Below are positions 7,838 through 15,639 of a stretch of 50,306 bases of DNA, in pieces. Below the pieces are notes generated by a model. The model saw only the letters and a list, made by a program, of their open reading frames with translations, made no database searches and was not told where the DNA came from. Origin of the DNA: a virus. Within the stretch, counting starts at the first letter, position 1, and each line of letters starts with the position of its first letter. The stretch spans positions 1 to 50,306 of the IMG/VR virus record IMGVR_UViG_3300042558_002832; one strand, given 5' to 3'. The translations under genes were made by a program, and so were the position numbers.

Positions 7838-8574
7838 TTAGATAGTTTTTTCCATTTTTTTCTTGCTGTATTCCAATTAAGATCTGCCGGAAACCAAACA
7901 TCTGGACAAATAACATTTTCTGAATCAGAAAACCAAGAACCCCACCATCCAAATGAGCTGTTAGATATTACAAAGTTCTTGCATCCATACATATGTTGAA
8001 ATTGCTCCCTTTCAGATCCTTGTATAAATTTCATATTTGGATAATCAAATGTTGACTTACACCATTCAATATCATCAGATGTAAAGTATATTGTATCGAA
8101 ATCAAATTCCGAAATTGCTTTTTTGTACCAATCAATCGTACAATACTCATGTGCAGAGTTGTTTATGTAATCAGTACGTCTTACTTGAACTATAAGATCT
8201 CGTTCTCCAAGTTTTGCATGGTCTAATGCAAACTCTTCTCTTAATTCATCTATTACGTTCGAGAAGTAATTTTCATTTTGCCAATATCCTTGTACGACAT
8301 AATTGCCATCGGGTAGATTATCATATGCAGATTCGCAACCGTCAACATAAGGATGAGGTTCTTTAATATACATATTCCAATCAACATTCAAACCTTCGCT
8401 ACAAGATATTCTAAACATTTTACCTAACATATAATGTCTAGGAACCGAAGCTCTATTCAATTCATTAATAGACACATGTAATTTTGCATTATATCTTTTT
8501 GCAAGAGATTTACCGAATGCATATTGAAACATTTGATTTCCAAGGCCACCTTCAAGAACAATCTTAATCTGCAT
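7834..8574 (-). CDS. Alpha-1,2-fucosyltransferase-like glycosyltransferase (GT11)
   Basis: Glycosyltransferase of 246 residues. The N-terminal EGGLGNQMFQYAFGKSLAKR, central VQVRRTDYI (the HxRRGDY-type nucleotide-sugar loop) and C-terminal ISNSSFGWWGSWFS are hallmark motifs of family GT11, whose members transfer fucose or a related deoxyhexose from GDP or dTDP sugars. The loop has Thr where Gly is usual (RRTDY). The protein is cytoplasmic with no membrane segment. It overlaps the FkbM-type methyltransferase upstream by 11 bases. It supports synthesis of a glycan containing a deoxysugar. Confidence 0.9.
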   Translation of the reverse strand: MQIKIVLEGGLGNQMFQYAFGKSLAKRYNAKLHVSINELNRASVPRHYMLGKMFRISCSEGLNVDWNMYIKEPHPYVDGCESAYDNLPDGNYVVQGYWQNENYFSNVIDELREEFALDHAKLGERDLIVQVRRTDYINNSAHEYCTIDWYKKAISEFDFDTIYFTSDDIEWCKSTFDYPNMKFIQGSEREQFQHMYGCKNFVISNSSFGWWGSWFSDSENVICPDVWFPADLNWNTARKKWKKLSK

Positions 8575-9208
8575 AACTTTTATTTTTTAGAAGCACATCA
8601 TCAGCATAAACATAAACGATTTCCCAATTGGAACCAAGAATTTCTTGTATTTGATTCAAATTAAGTTGACCTTCGTACATTTCTTGATTGTTATATTCGG
8701 TGTAAAGATATTTAGTTCTCTTAAGAGTTTCCATAGATCCTTGAAATACTAAATCTTCTGCTCCTTGAACATCCATCCAAATAAAGTCAATTACTCTGTG
8801 TTCTATTGGTGAATAATCATCTAATCTAATAGAATCAACTTCTATTGTTTCTTCGAATTTTATCCATTTATGAAAGTCTAGATGTACTTTAGGCTTCTTA
8901 AGTGAAGATGAAGCGGACCAATCATTGCCTGTAAGTAGTGGATCTCCTGACCAATGACTACAATCACCGGCAGAAAGATAGAATTGTAGTTTTCCATTTT
9001 CATTAGATATTGCAACTTCTTCTATTTTGCATATTTTGTCTATTCCTCTATCTTTAAGTACTTTAAGATTTCTTGGATCCGGTTCAAAAGCGATAATTTC
9101 GCAATTAGGTAGAAGTTCTCTAAATTTTTGAGTTTCTGTACCAAAATGTGCTCCTATTTCTAGAAGTAAAGATGGTTTAATTTGTTGTATGAATTCTAGT
9201 ATATTCAT
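8564..9208 (-). CDS. FkbM-family methyltransferase
   Basis: SAM-dependent O-methyltransferase of 214 residues. Seen: LLLEIGAHFGTETQKF (SAM loop, residues 16-31), IIAFEPDPRNL (FkbM-type acidic motif), EVAISNENGKLQFYL and DFIWMDVQGAEDLVFQGS, a signature of FkbM enzymes that methylate sugars or polyketides. The ATG at 9208 is chosen because it overlaps the upstream stop as ATGA. The longer frame to 9241 would run into the preceding methyltransferase gene. It likely methylates the same glycan as its neighbours. Confidence 0.9.
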   Translation of the reverse strand: MNILEFIQQIKPSLLLEIGAHFGTETQKFRELLPNCEIIAFEPDPRNLKVLKDRGIDKICKIEEVAISNENGKLQFYLSAGDCSHWSGDPLLTGNDWSASSSLKKPKVHLDFHKWIKFEETIEVDSIRLDDYSPIEHRVIDFIWMDVQGAEDLVFQGSMETLKRTKYLYTEYNNQEMYEGQLNLNQIQEILGSNWEIVYVYADDVLLKNKSYAD

Positions 9209-9768
9209 TTTGTAAATACCATTATTGTGTTTTTGAACCAAGGTGCAGTTGCTGCAGATCTCAATCTTTTAGAAGAATCCTCATCATATTTGAATCCTCG
9301 TTTCTGCATTTCGAAAATTACATATTCGTTATCTTGACAGTTTACATGTCCATCTCCACCTTGCCCAACCACTGCCCAACTTAAAAGGACTTTAGATTTC
9401 GTATGTTTACAAATGTTATCTAGAAAGATTTGTTCAAATTCTTTTGGTATATGTTCACCAACTTCTAGACTCATTGAACAATCTGCAACTTCTCCTAAAT
9501 CGAAGGTTTTAGAAAAATCTAGAACTGATCCAATTCCATTAGTAAGTTTTTCTGTGTTAGGGTTTCCGTCGTATGCTTTAACTTCAATTCCGTTAGATAT
9601 GAAAGATTTTGCATAATCACCCATTCCACAACCAAAGTCAAAGACTTTATTTAGGTCATTATTTCTTAAATAGTTAATGATACTCATACATAAAGGACGA
9701 TCGTGGACATGTCCACTAGAATCTATGGATTCCCAGAATCCTCTTTCGTTAATACTAAAATTTGTCAT
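9205..9768 (-). CDS. Class I SAM-dependent methyltransferase
   Basis: A protein of 187 residues with a clear SAM loop VFDFGCGMGDYAKSF near residues 42-56, followed by VKAYDGNPNTEKL and MSLEVGEHIPKEF, as in methyltransferase type 11/25 proteins. The late segment WAVVGQGGDGHVNCQDNEY is common among methyltransferases found beside capsule or O-antigen glycosyltransferases. It is coupled at both ends by 4-base overlaps with the FkbM gene and the GT2 gene. The substrate is not identifiable. Confidence 0.86.
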   Translation of the reverse strand: MTNFSINERGFWESIDSSGHVHDRPLCMSIINYLRNNDLNKVFDFGCGMGDYAKSFISNGIEVKAYDGNPNTEKLTNGIGSVLDFSKTFDLGEVADCSMSLEVGEHIPKEFEQIFLDNICKHTKSKVLLSWAVVGQGGDGHVNCQDNEYVIFEMQKRGFKYDEDSSKRLRSAATAPWFKNTIMVFTK

Positions 9769-10460
9769 AATGTTTTTTGTAGATTTGTTAAAAATTCATG
9801 ATTTCGAGGATCCATATTCTTGGATAAACTCGTTGGGTTTAATCTTAATAGAAGTAGATTTTGTGATATATTTCTCAACTGCTTTCCGTTTCTTAACATT
9901 CGAATCCATAACTCGTAATCTTCGGCAAGTCCTTTAAGAGAAGTATCGTAACCTCCAATACTCATAACAGATTCCTTTCTAAACATAACCGTTGGATGGT
10001 TAAGGAACCAATGAGATCCTCTTGCAATATCCTTTGTGATTATTTCCGGATGTTGAGTTTCTCCAGAAATTGCCCATTCAGTTCCTGTCCAAAAAAGATA
10101 TTGAAGGTTAGTACCCACCAAGTCAACTTCAGGATTTTCTTGAAGATATTTATATTGAGTAGTTAACCTATCAGGAAATGAATAATCATCAGAATCCATT
10201 CTAGCAATAATATCATATTTTGCATTTTCTATTCCGATATTAAGAGCTCCAGATATTCCAACATTTTTTTCTAATCTAATAACTTCTACACCTTCTTCTT
10301 TATCAAGAACATCTAGTAATTTAATAGTTGTCGGATTTGTAGATGCATCATCTACTAAAATAATTTCAATATCTTTTAGTGTTTGAGATTGCATAGAATT
10401 TACTGCAATCTCTAACCAATTATGATCGGTGTTATGAACCGGAATTACTACTGATACCAT
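9765..10460 (-). CDS. Glycosyltransferase family 2
   Basis: Inverting GT-A glycosyltransferase of 231 residues. VSVVIPVHNTD opens the nucleotide-binding domain, IILVDDAST and the DxD-type motif ARMDSDDYSFPDR bind the metal and sugar nucleotide, and GLAEDYELWIRM carries the usual ED acceptor motif. The ATG at 10460 is preferred over the frame start at 10529, because the 23 extra residues would overlap the upstream gene, whose stop ends at 10465. It is part of the glycosyltransferase/methyltransferase operon. Confidence 0.93.
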   Translation of the reverse strand: MVSVVIPVHNTDHNWLEIAVNSMQSQTLKDIEIILVDDASTNPTTIKLLDVLDKEEGVEVIRLEKNVGISGALNIGIENAKYDIIARMDSDDYSFPDRLTTQYKYLQENPEVDLVGTNLQYLFWTGTEWAISGETQHPEIITKDIARGSHWFLNHPTVMFRKESVMSIGGYDTSLKGLAEDYELWIRMLRNGKQLRNISQNLLLLRLNPTSLSKNMDPRNHEFLTNLQKTL

Positions 10461-10464
10461 GTGT

Positions 10465-11094
10465 TTAAATGTTTTCGTATCCAAAAGTTGAACCCCATTT
10501 CTGATCTGCATAGGATTTTCCTGGTCCATTGTAAGTCCATCCAGTGTAATGTCTAGGAATAAAAACGAAGGCAGGATAGATTGATATTGGATATTTGAAT
10601 TTCTTAATTACGTTAGTAAAGAAAAGAGGACCTACCGTCTCCCAAGACATTCGATTTGTATTTTTGAAGGTAAGATCAGGAGTATTAAAAATCTCATTAG
10701 TGCAATGACTCATTAACTGACAGCCTTTAACGGCACCCATATAACCACATGCAACTAGATCTCCACGAAGTTCTTCATTTTCAAAACATGAAAAACTGTC
10801 ATGATTAAGAAAATGCTCATCTAAAGGATTTACGCAAATACAATCAGCATCTAGGAAAATTCCACCCATGTCATAGAGTATTTGATATCTCATTATATCG
10901 CATTTACCATTCCAACTGTCGTGTTCGTCGATATGATGTTGATTTCTAAATCCTTTAGGATATTTCTCTTTAATTAAATCTTCATTCCATAAAATATGTT
11001 CCCAATCAGGATGCGCATCTATCCAAGTCTGAATCATTTTTTGTGGTGGAGGTTTAGGTCCAATCCACATTTGGTGTATAATCTTTGGTATCAT
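10465..11094 (-). CDS. GT32-type glycosyltransferase (DXD sugar-binding region)
   Basis: Glycosyltransferase of 209 residues in the OCH1/capsular family. MIPKIIHQMWIGPKPPP is the typical N-terminus, MRYQILYDMGGIFLDADCIC contains the DxD metal site, and the late segment holds VGPLFFTNVI. Such enzymes add mannose, galactose or similar residues in capsule and LPS synthesis. A CATATAA motif lies 12 bases before the ATG. It starts the run of sugar genes downstream of the nuclease gene. Confidence 0.9.
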   Translation of the reverse strand: MIPKIIHQMWIGPKPPPQKMIQTWIDAHPDWEHILWNEDLIKEKYPKGFRNQHHIDEHDSWNGKCDIMRYQILYDMGGIFLDADCICVNPLDEHFLNHDSFSCFENEELRGDLVACGYMGAVKGCQLMSHCTNEIFNTPDLTFKNTNRMSWETVGPLFFTNVIKKFKYPISIYPAFVFIPRHYTGWTYNGPGKSYADQKWGSTFGYENI

Positions 11095-11106
11095 ACTTAT
11101 TATATG

Positions 11107-11835
11107 TTAGTTTTGAGGGTGTAATTCATGATATTGCAAAACGCATTTATGAAATTCATTAAACCAATTTTTGATTTCATCTTTAGTTAAAACAAATGTT
11201 TGAACCTCACCGGTTTCACAGCTTATCCAAATTTCGCATTGTTCAGGAAACACTCCGTATCGCTCATACATTGCAACTGAGTATGCAGAAATTTGTTTAA
11301 AGTAACCTTCAATCCATTCACGTTTCTTGGGTTTTTTTGAGGTCTTAAAGTCGATGATTTTAGGAACCGAAGATTTTGAACGTATAGCTAAATCTAATCT
11401 ACCAGCATAACCTCCACCTTTGAGTGACCAAACGGGAACTTCCTGAAATAGAATTTCTCCAATATCATCATAGAAATTAGAGTTGTTATGAAACTGTAAG
11501 AATAGATTTTTACCACATTCAAGTTCCTCTTTAGTAAGAGTATTGCATTCCGCCATAGCTCGTTGAAATGCAATTTGTAGAGGTTTTTCTAACTTTTCAA
11601 TGAAATGAGCGTTGAGATAATGCTCATGTAATGAATGCATAAACGTTCCTCTATTTGCAGAGAATTTTGATACTCTGGCTGCTTCTGCTTCACCTACACG
11701 CTTTTGCCATTCAATAAGTCCTGATTTGTCTGAAGTTTCGGATACGATTGTAGTGACAGAAGGAAGAGATAGTCCAGAACGTTCATCCACTACATAGTAA
11801 CGACCGGTTCCGTTTTTACCAACTCTTGTTTTCAA
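11107..11835 (-). CDS. PD-(D/E)XK exonuclease (RecB/Cas4/MGME1-like)
   Basis: Probable DNA exonuclease. The core AGRLDLAI, PKIIDFKTSKK and KQISAYSVAMYE corresponds to the D...(D/E)xK...QxxxY arrangement of RecB-type nucleases, and the N-terminal RGTFMHSLHEHYL supplies the usual motif-I histidine. The open frame extends to 11928, but it lacks a good ATG outside the upstream gene. A TTG at 11835 overlaps the upstream stop as TTGA, mirroring the ATGA overlaps elsewhere, and gives a 242-residue protein starting before KTRVGKNGTGRYYVV. It probably acts in recombination, replication or host-DNA breakdown. Confidence 0.86.
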   Translation of the reverse strand: MKTRVGKNGTGRYYVVDERSGLSLPSVTTIVSETSDKSGLIEWQKRVGEAEAARVSKFSANRGTFMHSLHEHYLNAHFIEKLEKPLQIAFQRAMAECNTLTKEELECGKNLFLQFHNNSNFYDDIGEILFQEVPVWSLKGGGYAGRLDLAIRSKSSVPKIIDFKTSKKPKKREWIEGYFKQISAYSVAMYERYGVFPEQCEIWISCETGEVQTFVLTKDEIKNWFNEFHKCVLQYHELHPQN

Positions 11836-12314
11836 AATAATGAGGTTATAAAGCCAATTGCTGAAGTTCCAAAAACCTTGGCAATCATGGCATTGATGAA
11901 TACTAATGATAAAGTAAAGATTCCGCAATTAAATAGCCATCTTAAAAATTTCTTAAATGATATGGATTCCGTTGATGGACTTAAAACTACTAGATATGCT
12001 GGAGATCCTTCAATTGGAGTAACCTCTGGATATACCAAATCATTTAGTCGTAATTCCATTAACAAATCATCTAATTCTCTTAACTGTTCTAGCATCCACG
12101 GCCAAACCATCTGACGTTTTTCATAAGGATATAGCTCTTCTGGGATATTAATAACTGTGTAAATTCTTCCTATACGATCAGTTCTTAATTCGTACTTAAA
12201 GGACCTAAGTCCTTCAATTACTTCTGCTTCTGATTGAGCTTTTCTTACTATTCGCCATTGACTATAATCATCTAATACTTGTGATGGCCAAGTCCATATG
12301 TTCCATATATGCAT
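11832..12314 (-). CDS. Hypothetical protein with C-terminal membrane segments
   Basis: A protein of 160 residues starting MHIWNIWTWPSQVLDDYSQW. The first 115 residues are soluble (RTDRIGRIYTVINIPEELYP...MVWPWMLEQLRELDDLL), then about 40 residues form two likely membrane spans (FNCGIFTLSLVFINAMIAKV and TSAIGFITSLF). The ATG at 12314 follows the stop of the preceding gene (12319) by four bases. The longer frame to 12458 is rejected because it lies inside that gene. No family is recognised. It could recruit the adjacent nuclease to the membrane, but nothing proves this. Confidence 0.66.
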   Translation of the reverse strand: MHIWNIWTWPSQVLDDYSQWRIVRKAQSEAEVIEGLRSFKYELRTDRIGRIYTVINIPEELYPYEKRQMVWPWMLEQLRELDDLLMELRLNDLVYPEVTPIEGSPAYLVVLSPSTESISFKKFLRWLFNCGIFTLSLVFINAMIAKVFGTSAIGFITSLF

Positions 12315-12318
12315 TTTA

Positions 12319-12618
12319 CTAGATTTCAAGGTCCGTAATATCTTCATCTCCGAGTGCTTTTTGGAAGATTCCTTCTTTTTGTTTAACAATTTTGCTTTGA
12401 TCGATAATTGCCTTTTTAAGCTCTTCTCTTTCAGCTTTATTTTCTTTGCCTGTTCCAATGAATTTCTTTTGTAACTCTTGTAATTTCAATTGTGCATCAT
12501 GATATTCTTCAGTAGCTTTCATTAATTTTTTGGAGGCCATTGCAGTAGATTCTTCTAATTTCTTTTGAGTATGTGCAGAACTGAATTTTCTAAAAGTTGT
12601 TATTTTTTCGTTTTTCAT
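12319..12618 (-). CDS. Coiled-coil hypothetical protein
   Basis: A 99-residue, highly charged protein, almost entirely helical with heptad-like spacing (EESTAMASKKLMKATEEYHD, QLKLQELQKKF, EREELKKAIIDQSKIVKQKE). No enzyme motif or membrane segment is present. A CATATAA motif abuts the start codon (12618-12624) and a tract GAATATATAG lies about 20 bases further upstream, so it may begin a late transcription unit. No function can be assigned. Confidence 0.68.
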   Translation of the reverse strand: MKNEKITTFRKFSSAHTQKKLEESTAMASKKLMKATEEYHDAQLKLQELQKKFIGTGKENKAEREELKKAIIDQSKIVKQKEGIFQKALGDEDITDLEI

Positions 12619-12644
12619 TATATGATCGGATTTTCTCTATATAT

Positions 12645-13643
12645 TCAATCTTGGTTCATATACCAAGATACCGTCTGTATAAGTCCTTGTTTGATCGTCA
12701 TTTTAGGAGTCCATCCCAATTCTCGTGTTATTTTTGTGTGGTCAATAGCATATCTAAAATCATGACCGGCTCGGTCTTTAACGAATGTAAGCAAATTCAT
12801 AGAATCCGATTCAACTCCGGTTTTTGCAGTTTGTATTTCATCGTAAATACGAATTAACATACCAACAACATCTAGATTAGATAATTCACAATCTCCTCCA
12901 ACGCAGTAGGTTTCTCCAAATTTACCATTTTTGAGGATATGAATAATTGCATCTGCATGATCTTCAACGTATAACCAATCTCTAACGTTCATTCCGTTTC
13001 CATAAACAGGGATCGATTCCTTTCTTTTAAGTTTATCAATAACAACTGGAATTAGCTTTTCGTTATATTGATTAGGTCCATAATTGTTACTGCAATTTGA
13101 TAAAAGAACATTTAAACCATATGTATGAGCATATGCTCTAACAAAATGATCAGATGCTGCCTTACTGGCTGAGTAAGGAGATTTTGGATCGTATGGAGTT
13201 CTCTCATTAAATTTCGGATCTTCCATTTCAAGAGAACCAAAAACCTCATCAGTTGATACATGATAGAAGATAAAATCTGGATTCAATTTCTTATATTCAA
13301 GAGACAAATTAAGAAGGTTTACGGTTCCCATAACATTAGTCTCAACGAATTCCAAAGGACTTTCAATTGATCTATCTACATGAGATTCTGCGGCTAAATG
13401 AATAATAGCATCTATTTGAGGGTAATGTTCAAGTAATTTAGAAATGGTTTCGGCATTCCTAATATCCATTCGGATAAAATTCGACCAAGTGCCGGCAACA
13501 TTATCCATGTTACCGGCGTAAGTCAAACAATCAATTATGAAAACATTACAATCTGGCATTATGCGATTAATGGCTTTAACCACATGAGAGCCAATAAACC
13601 CGGCTCCACCAGTTACAATTACATTTTTAAGCTTCCTGTTCAT
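12645..13643 (-). CDS. rmlB: dTDP-glucose 4,6-dehydratase
   Basis: Extended SDR enzyme of 332 residues converting dTDP-glucose to dTDP-4-keto-6-deoxyglucose, the entry point to rhamnose, fucosamine and other deoxysugars. Seen: VTGGAGFIGSHVVKAI, FIIDCLTYAGN, HLAAESHVDRSIESP, the catalytic region STDEVFGSLE, the YSASKAASDHFVRAY Tyr-Lys pair, SNNYGPNQY and NVRDWLYVEDHADAI. Length and motifs are typical of RmlB. It overlaps the sigma-factor gene upstream by 17 bases. It should feed the RmlC-like protein (1554) and possibly the aminotransferase (31294). Confidence 0.95.
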   Translation of the reverse strand: MNRKLKNVIVTGGAGFIGSHVVKAINRIMPDCNVFIIDCLTYAGNMDNVAGTWSNFIRMDIRNAETISKLLEHYPQIDAIIHLAAESHVDRSIESPLEFVETNVMGTVNLLNLSLEYKKLNPDFIFYHVSTDEVFGSLEMEDPKFNERTPYDPKSPYSASKAASDHFVRAYAHTYGLNVLLSNCSNNYGPNQYNEKLIPVVIDKLKRKESIPVYGNGMNVRDWLYVEDHADAIIHILKNGKFGETYCVGGDCELSNLDVVGMLIRIYDEIQTAKTGVESDSMNLLTFVKDRAGHDFRYAIDHTKITRELGWTPKMTIKQGLIQTVSWYMNQD

Positions 13644-14235
13644 ACATTTCTTTTATGATACGTTTTCCTCGCGCAACTCGATTTTTTACGGTATGCAAAG
13701 GAATGTTTAATTTTTTCGATATTTCATCGTATTGCAAATCATTAAAGAATTTTTCTTCGATTACTGATTTGTATTCTTCAGGAAGTGAATTAACGATGTT
13801 TCGCATTTTTGTTATTTCTGCTTGAGCTTCATCGTTTTCTTCCTTAGCAACCAAATGGTCTGCGTGATTTTCGATTGAATCGTATTCGATTTTAGATACC
13901 CAATTTTTGTTTTCGGAATTTTCGAAATAAGACATTGGTGTAGTTTTAGCAGCTTTTCTGTATCGAATAGCCATGCAAGCATGTGTATAAGCAATTCGAT
14001 AGATCCATGTTGAGATGTGCCATTTTGGATCGTATTTATCAATTTTATCGTAAACCACGGACATTACTTGAGAAACGATGTGATCAGATTCCTCGGATTT
14101 TTGTAAGATGCCATTTACGTAATTGAATAATCCTGGACGGATTCGATAATAAAGTTCAGTGAATGCTTTTTCTGAACGAGTTTCCTTGAATTTAAGGCCA
14201 AGGTCCTTAAGAGAATCTGCTTTTTGTTTTGCCAT
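13627..14235 (-). CDS. ECF-type RNA polymerase sigma factor
   Basis: Sigma-70 family protein of 202 residues. Region 2 is seen at about residues 18-95 (KAFTELYYRIRPGLFNYVNG, SDHIVSQVMSVVYDKI, TWIYRIAYTHACMAIRYRK). Region 4 is at about 148-197 (LPEEYKSVIEEKFFNDLQYD, then EISKKLNIPLHTVKNRVARG, a helix-turn-helix). No region 1 or 3 is visible, as in extracytoplasmic-function sigma factors. A phage-encoded sigma would redirect host RNA polymerase, as gp55 does for T4 late genes. It lies directly behind two-block module A, and its own targets may be the GATAAATA or CATATAA motifs; this is inference. Confidence 0.9.
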   Translation of the reverse strand: MAKQKADSLKDLGLKFKETRSEKAFTELYYRIRPGLFNYVNGILQKSEESDHIVSQVMSVVYDKIDKYDPKWHISTWIYRIAYTHACMAIRYRKAAKTTPMSYFENSENKNWVSKIEYDSIENHADHLVAKEENDEAQAEITKMRNIVNSLPEEYKSVIEEKFFNDLQYDEISKKLNIPLHTVKNRVARGKRIIKEMYEQEA

Positions 14236-14257
14236 AATATGATTGTTTAATTATTAT

Positions 14258-14316
14258 GATATAAAAATAATAAAAGTTTTGGTAAAAGTAAAATTTTTGG
14301 ATGGAAAGTTATTAAC
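14258..14316 (-). promoter_or_regulatory. Two-block intergenic module A (putative promoter)
   Basis: Transcribed-strand block 1 GTTAATAACTTT (14305-14316) and block 2 ATTATTTTTATATC (14258-14271) are separated by 36 bases. The spacer has no hairpin but holds AAAAATTTTACTTTTACCAA, shared with module B. The module precedes the sigma-factor gene. Block 2 is slightly divergent here (TATATCAT instead of TATACTAT). Confidence 0.68.
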
Positions 14317-14319
14317 AAA

Positions 14320-14616
14320 TTAAAGACCTTGATCTATTAGCCTTTTTGTATTTTCGTCTAGAGCAGAAATTATCTTCTTAAGAGTTTCTCCTGAAGGGTC
14401 TGTAGAATTAAGCATTCGTATTTGAGAAAGAACTCCTTCGATTTGAGGAGTTAGTCCCCATCCAGAAGAACATCTACTAGCCTGTTCCCCAAACATATCA
14501 ATAAATTTATCTTCTACTGCATCTCTTAATGGACCATCGCCTCCATATGCGATTTCTTTTCTTTGTACCGGACCTATTGTACAAGTCCAATATTCATATC
14601 TTTCTGGATCTATCAT
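14320..14616 (-). CDS. Hypothetical protein, 98 residues
   Basis: A small soluble protein starting MIDPERYEYWTCTIGPVQRK, with GGDGPLRDAVEDKFIDMFGE in the middle and a helical C-terminus (KKIISALDENTKRLIDQGL). No known domain was recognised. It lies three bases behind the preceding gene and just ahead of module A, at the end of an operon of small genes driven from module B. Such clusters of short soluble proteins are typical of early takeover genes in T4-like phages, but the role here is unknown. Confidence 0.74.
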   Translation of the reverse strand: MIDPERYEYWTCTIGPVQRKEIAYGGDGPLRDAVEDKFIDMFGEQASRCSSGWGLTPQIEGVLSQIRMLNSTDPSGETLKKIISALDENTKRLIDQGL

Positions 14617-14619
14617 ATT

Positions 14620-14868
14620 TTAATTTATTAGGTCATCTATAACTATTCCATGGTCATCCATTAGCTCACGAATTCTACGAAATGCAGCATATACACCATC
14701 GGAAGGATCTGAATCTGCTTCAAAACCTTCTACTTCGTATTGTACGCTTTTTTCGAGATTTGTAACAATTTGCCATAAGACACTTGCCATATCCGTAGAT
14801 TTAACACAACGTAAGTGTGCCATTCTGTCGTCTAGATCATCTAGATCAAATTCTAAAGTTGCTTTCAT
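14620..14868 (-). CDS. Conserved phage-type hypothetical protein (MKATLEFDL family look)
   Basis: An 82-residue acidic protein beginning MKATLEFDLDDLDDRMAHLR, followed by VKSTDMASVLWQIVTNLEKS. From memory, small phage proteins with this opening occur in many unrelated phages and have no known function. The ATG at 14868 follows the upstream stop (14870) almost directly. The longer frame to 14961 is rejected because it runs inside the kinase-like gene. The C-terminus FRRIRELMDDHGIVIDDLIN is helical. Confidence 0.78.
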   Translation of the reverse strand: MKATLEFDLDDLDDRMAHLRCVKSTDMASVLWQIVTNLEKSVQYEVEGFEADSDPSDGVYAAFRRIRELMDDHGIVIDDLIN

Positions 14869-14869
14869 A

Positions 14870-15256
14870 TTAGTATAATTTAATTTCAAATCTGTCTTCC
14901 ATTTGTTCGATTTTATCGACCGGTACTCCATGAACATTTTCACCTCCATGGCGATTTTCAACGATAATAGTTGAAATGCGATAATTGTACTTCAATGCCA
15001 AATCAAAATAATGTTGCATTTCCCATTCTTGAGTAAACGTATTAGCAACTCCTACTTTTGAAATTCCATCGTGCATAGATTTTTCAACATGAGCTTGGCA
15101 CCATTGATGTGCATCTCGAATTCGAGTAGGATCGAACATATATTCACCATGTTTTTCAAAAAATTGATCAGCTGACCATACTTCTTCGCAAAGTGATTCG
15201 GCCAAAGAGGATTTTCCACTACCTGGTAGTCCTCGAAAAAGGATTAGTTGTTTCAT
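14870..15256 (-). CDS. P-loop ATPase/kinase (N4BP2-like, AAA_33 type)
   Basis: A protein of 128 residues with Walker A FRGLPGSGKSSLAES (residues 7-21), then WSADQFF, MFDPTRIRDAHQWCQAHVEK and IIVENRH. This pattern is that of small zeta-toxin or polynucleotide-kinase-like P-loop proteins related to the N-terminal part of NEDD4-binding protein 2. T4 polynucleotide kinase has the same kind of domain, so an RNA or DNA end-processing role is possible. No phosphatase domain is attached. The gene sits in the small-gene operon behind module B. Confidence 0.85.
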   Translation of the reverse strand: MKQLILFRGLPGSGKSSLAESLCEEVWSADQFFEKHGEYMFDPTRIRDAHQWCQAHVEKSMHDGISKVGVANTFTQEWEMQHYFDLALKYNYRISTIIVENRHGGENVHGVPVDKIEQMEDRFEIKLY

Positions 15257-15265
15257 ATAGATTGA

Positions 15266-15556
15266 TTAGAAGTTACTATTGTTAGGTTGTTTAGTTCGTG
15301 GATATTTCTCGATGATTGCAAAAATATCGGTTACTTTAAGAGCGAGTTCTACATTCTCAAATGTTAGTTTAGCGAGTGCATCAGATTTTATTACGATTTC
15401 TGAATAATCGTAACCATCGAATGAACCGTATAAGTAGTTTTCTAATGTAAATGTGTCACACTCGCATTTGTAAGAAAGTTCTTTGATAAGATCAAGGATC
15501 TTAAAACGAGTTTCCGAATCCATGTTTTCGTGACGATTGAAGTAAGTTACTTGCAT
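15266..15556 (-). CDS. Hypothetical protein, first gene behind module B
   Basis: A 96-residue soluble protein starting MQVTYFNRHENMDSETRFKI, with LDLIKELSYKCECDTFTLEN and SFDGYDYSEIVIKSDALAKL. The alternation of helices and strands suggests a small globular fold. No family is recognised. Its ATG lies about 20 bases downstream of block 2 of module B in a leader (15557-15639) that carries no other gene, so it is the first gene of an early-type operon that includes the P-loop protein. Confidence 0.75.
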   Translation of the reverse strand: MQVTYFNRHENMDSETRFKILDLIKELSYKCECDTFTLENYLYGSFDGYDYSEIVIKSDALAKLTFENVELALKVTDIFAIIEKYPRTKQPNNSNF

Positions 15557-15576
15557 ATTATGTTTATTAAATTTAT

Positions 15577-15635
15577 AGTATAAAAATAATAAAAAAGATT
15601 GGTAAAGTAAAATTTTTGTTCAAAAAGTTATTAAC
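15577..15635 (-). promoter_or_regulatory. Two-block intergenic module B (putative promoter)
   Basis: Block 1 AATTGTTAATAACTTTTTG and block 2 TTATTTTTATACTATAAATT (extending to about 15571) on the transcribed strand, 36 bases apart. There is no hairpin in the spacer; it contains AAAAATTTTACTTTACCAA, nearly the same as in module A. The module lies between the lipoprotein stop and the next gene. Confidence 0.72.
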
Positions 15636-15639
15636 AATT

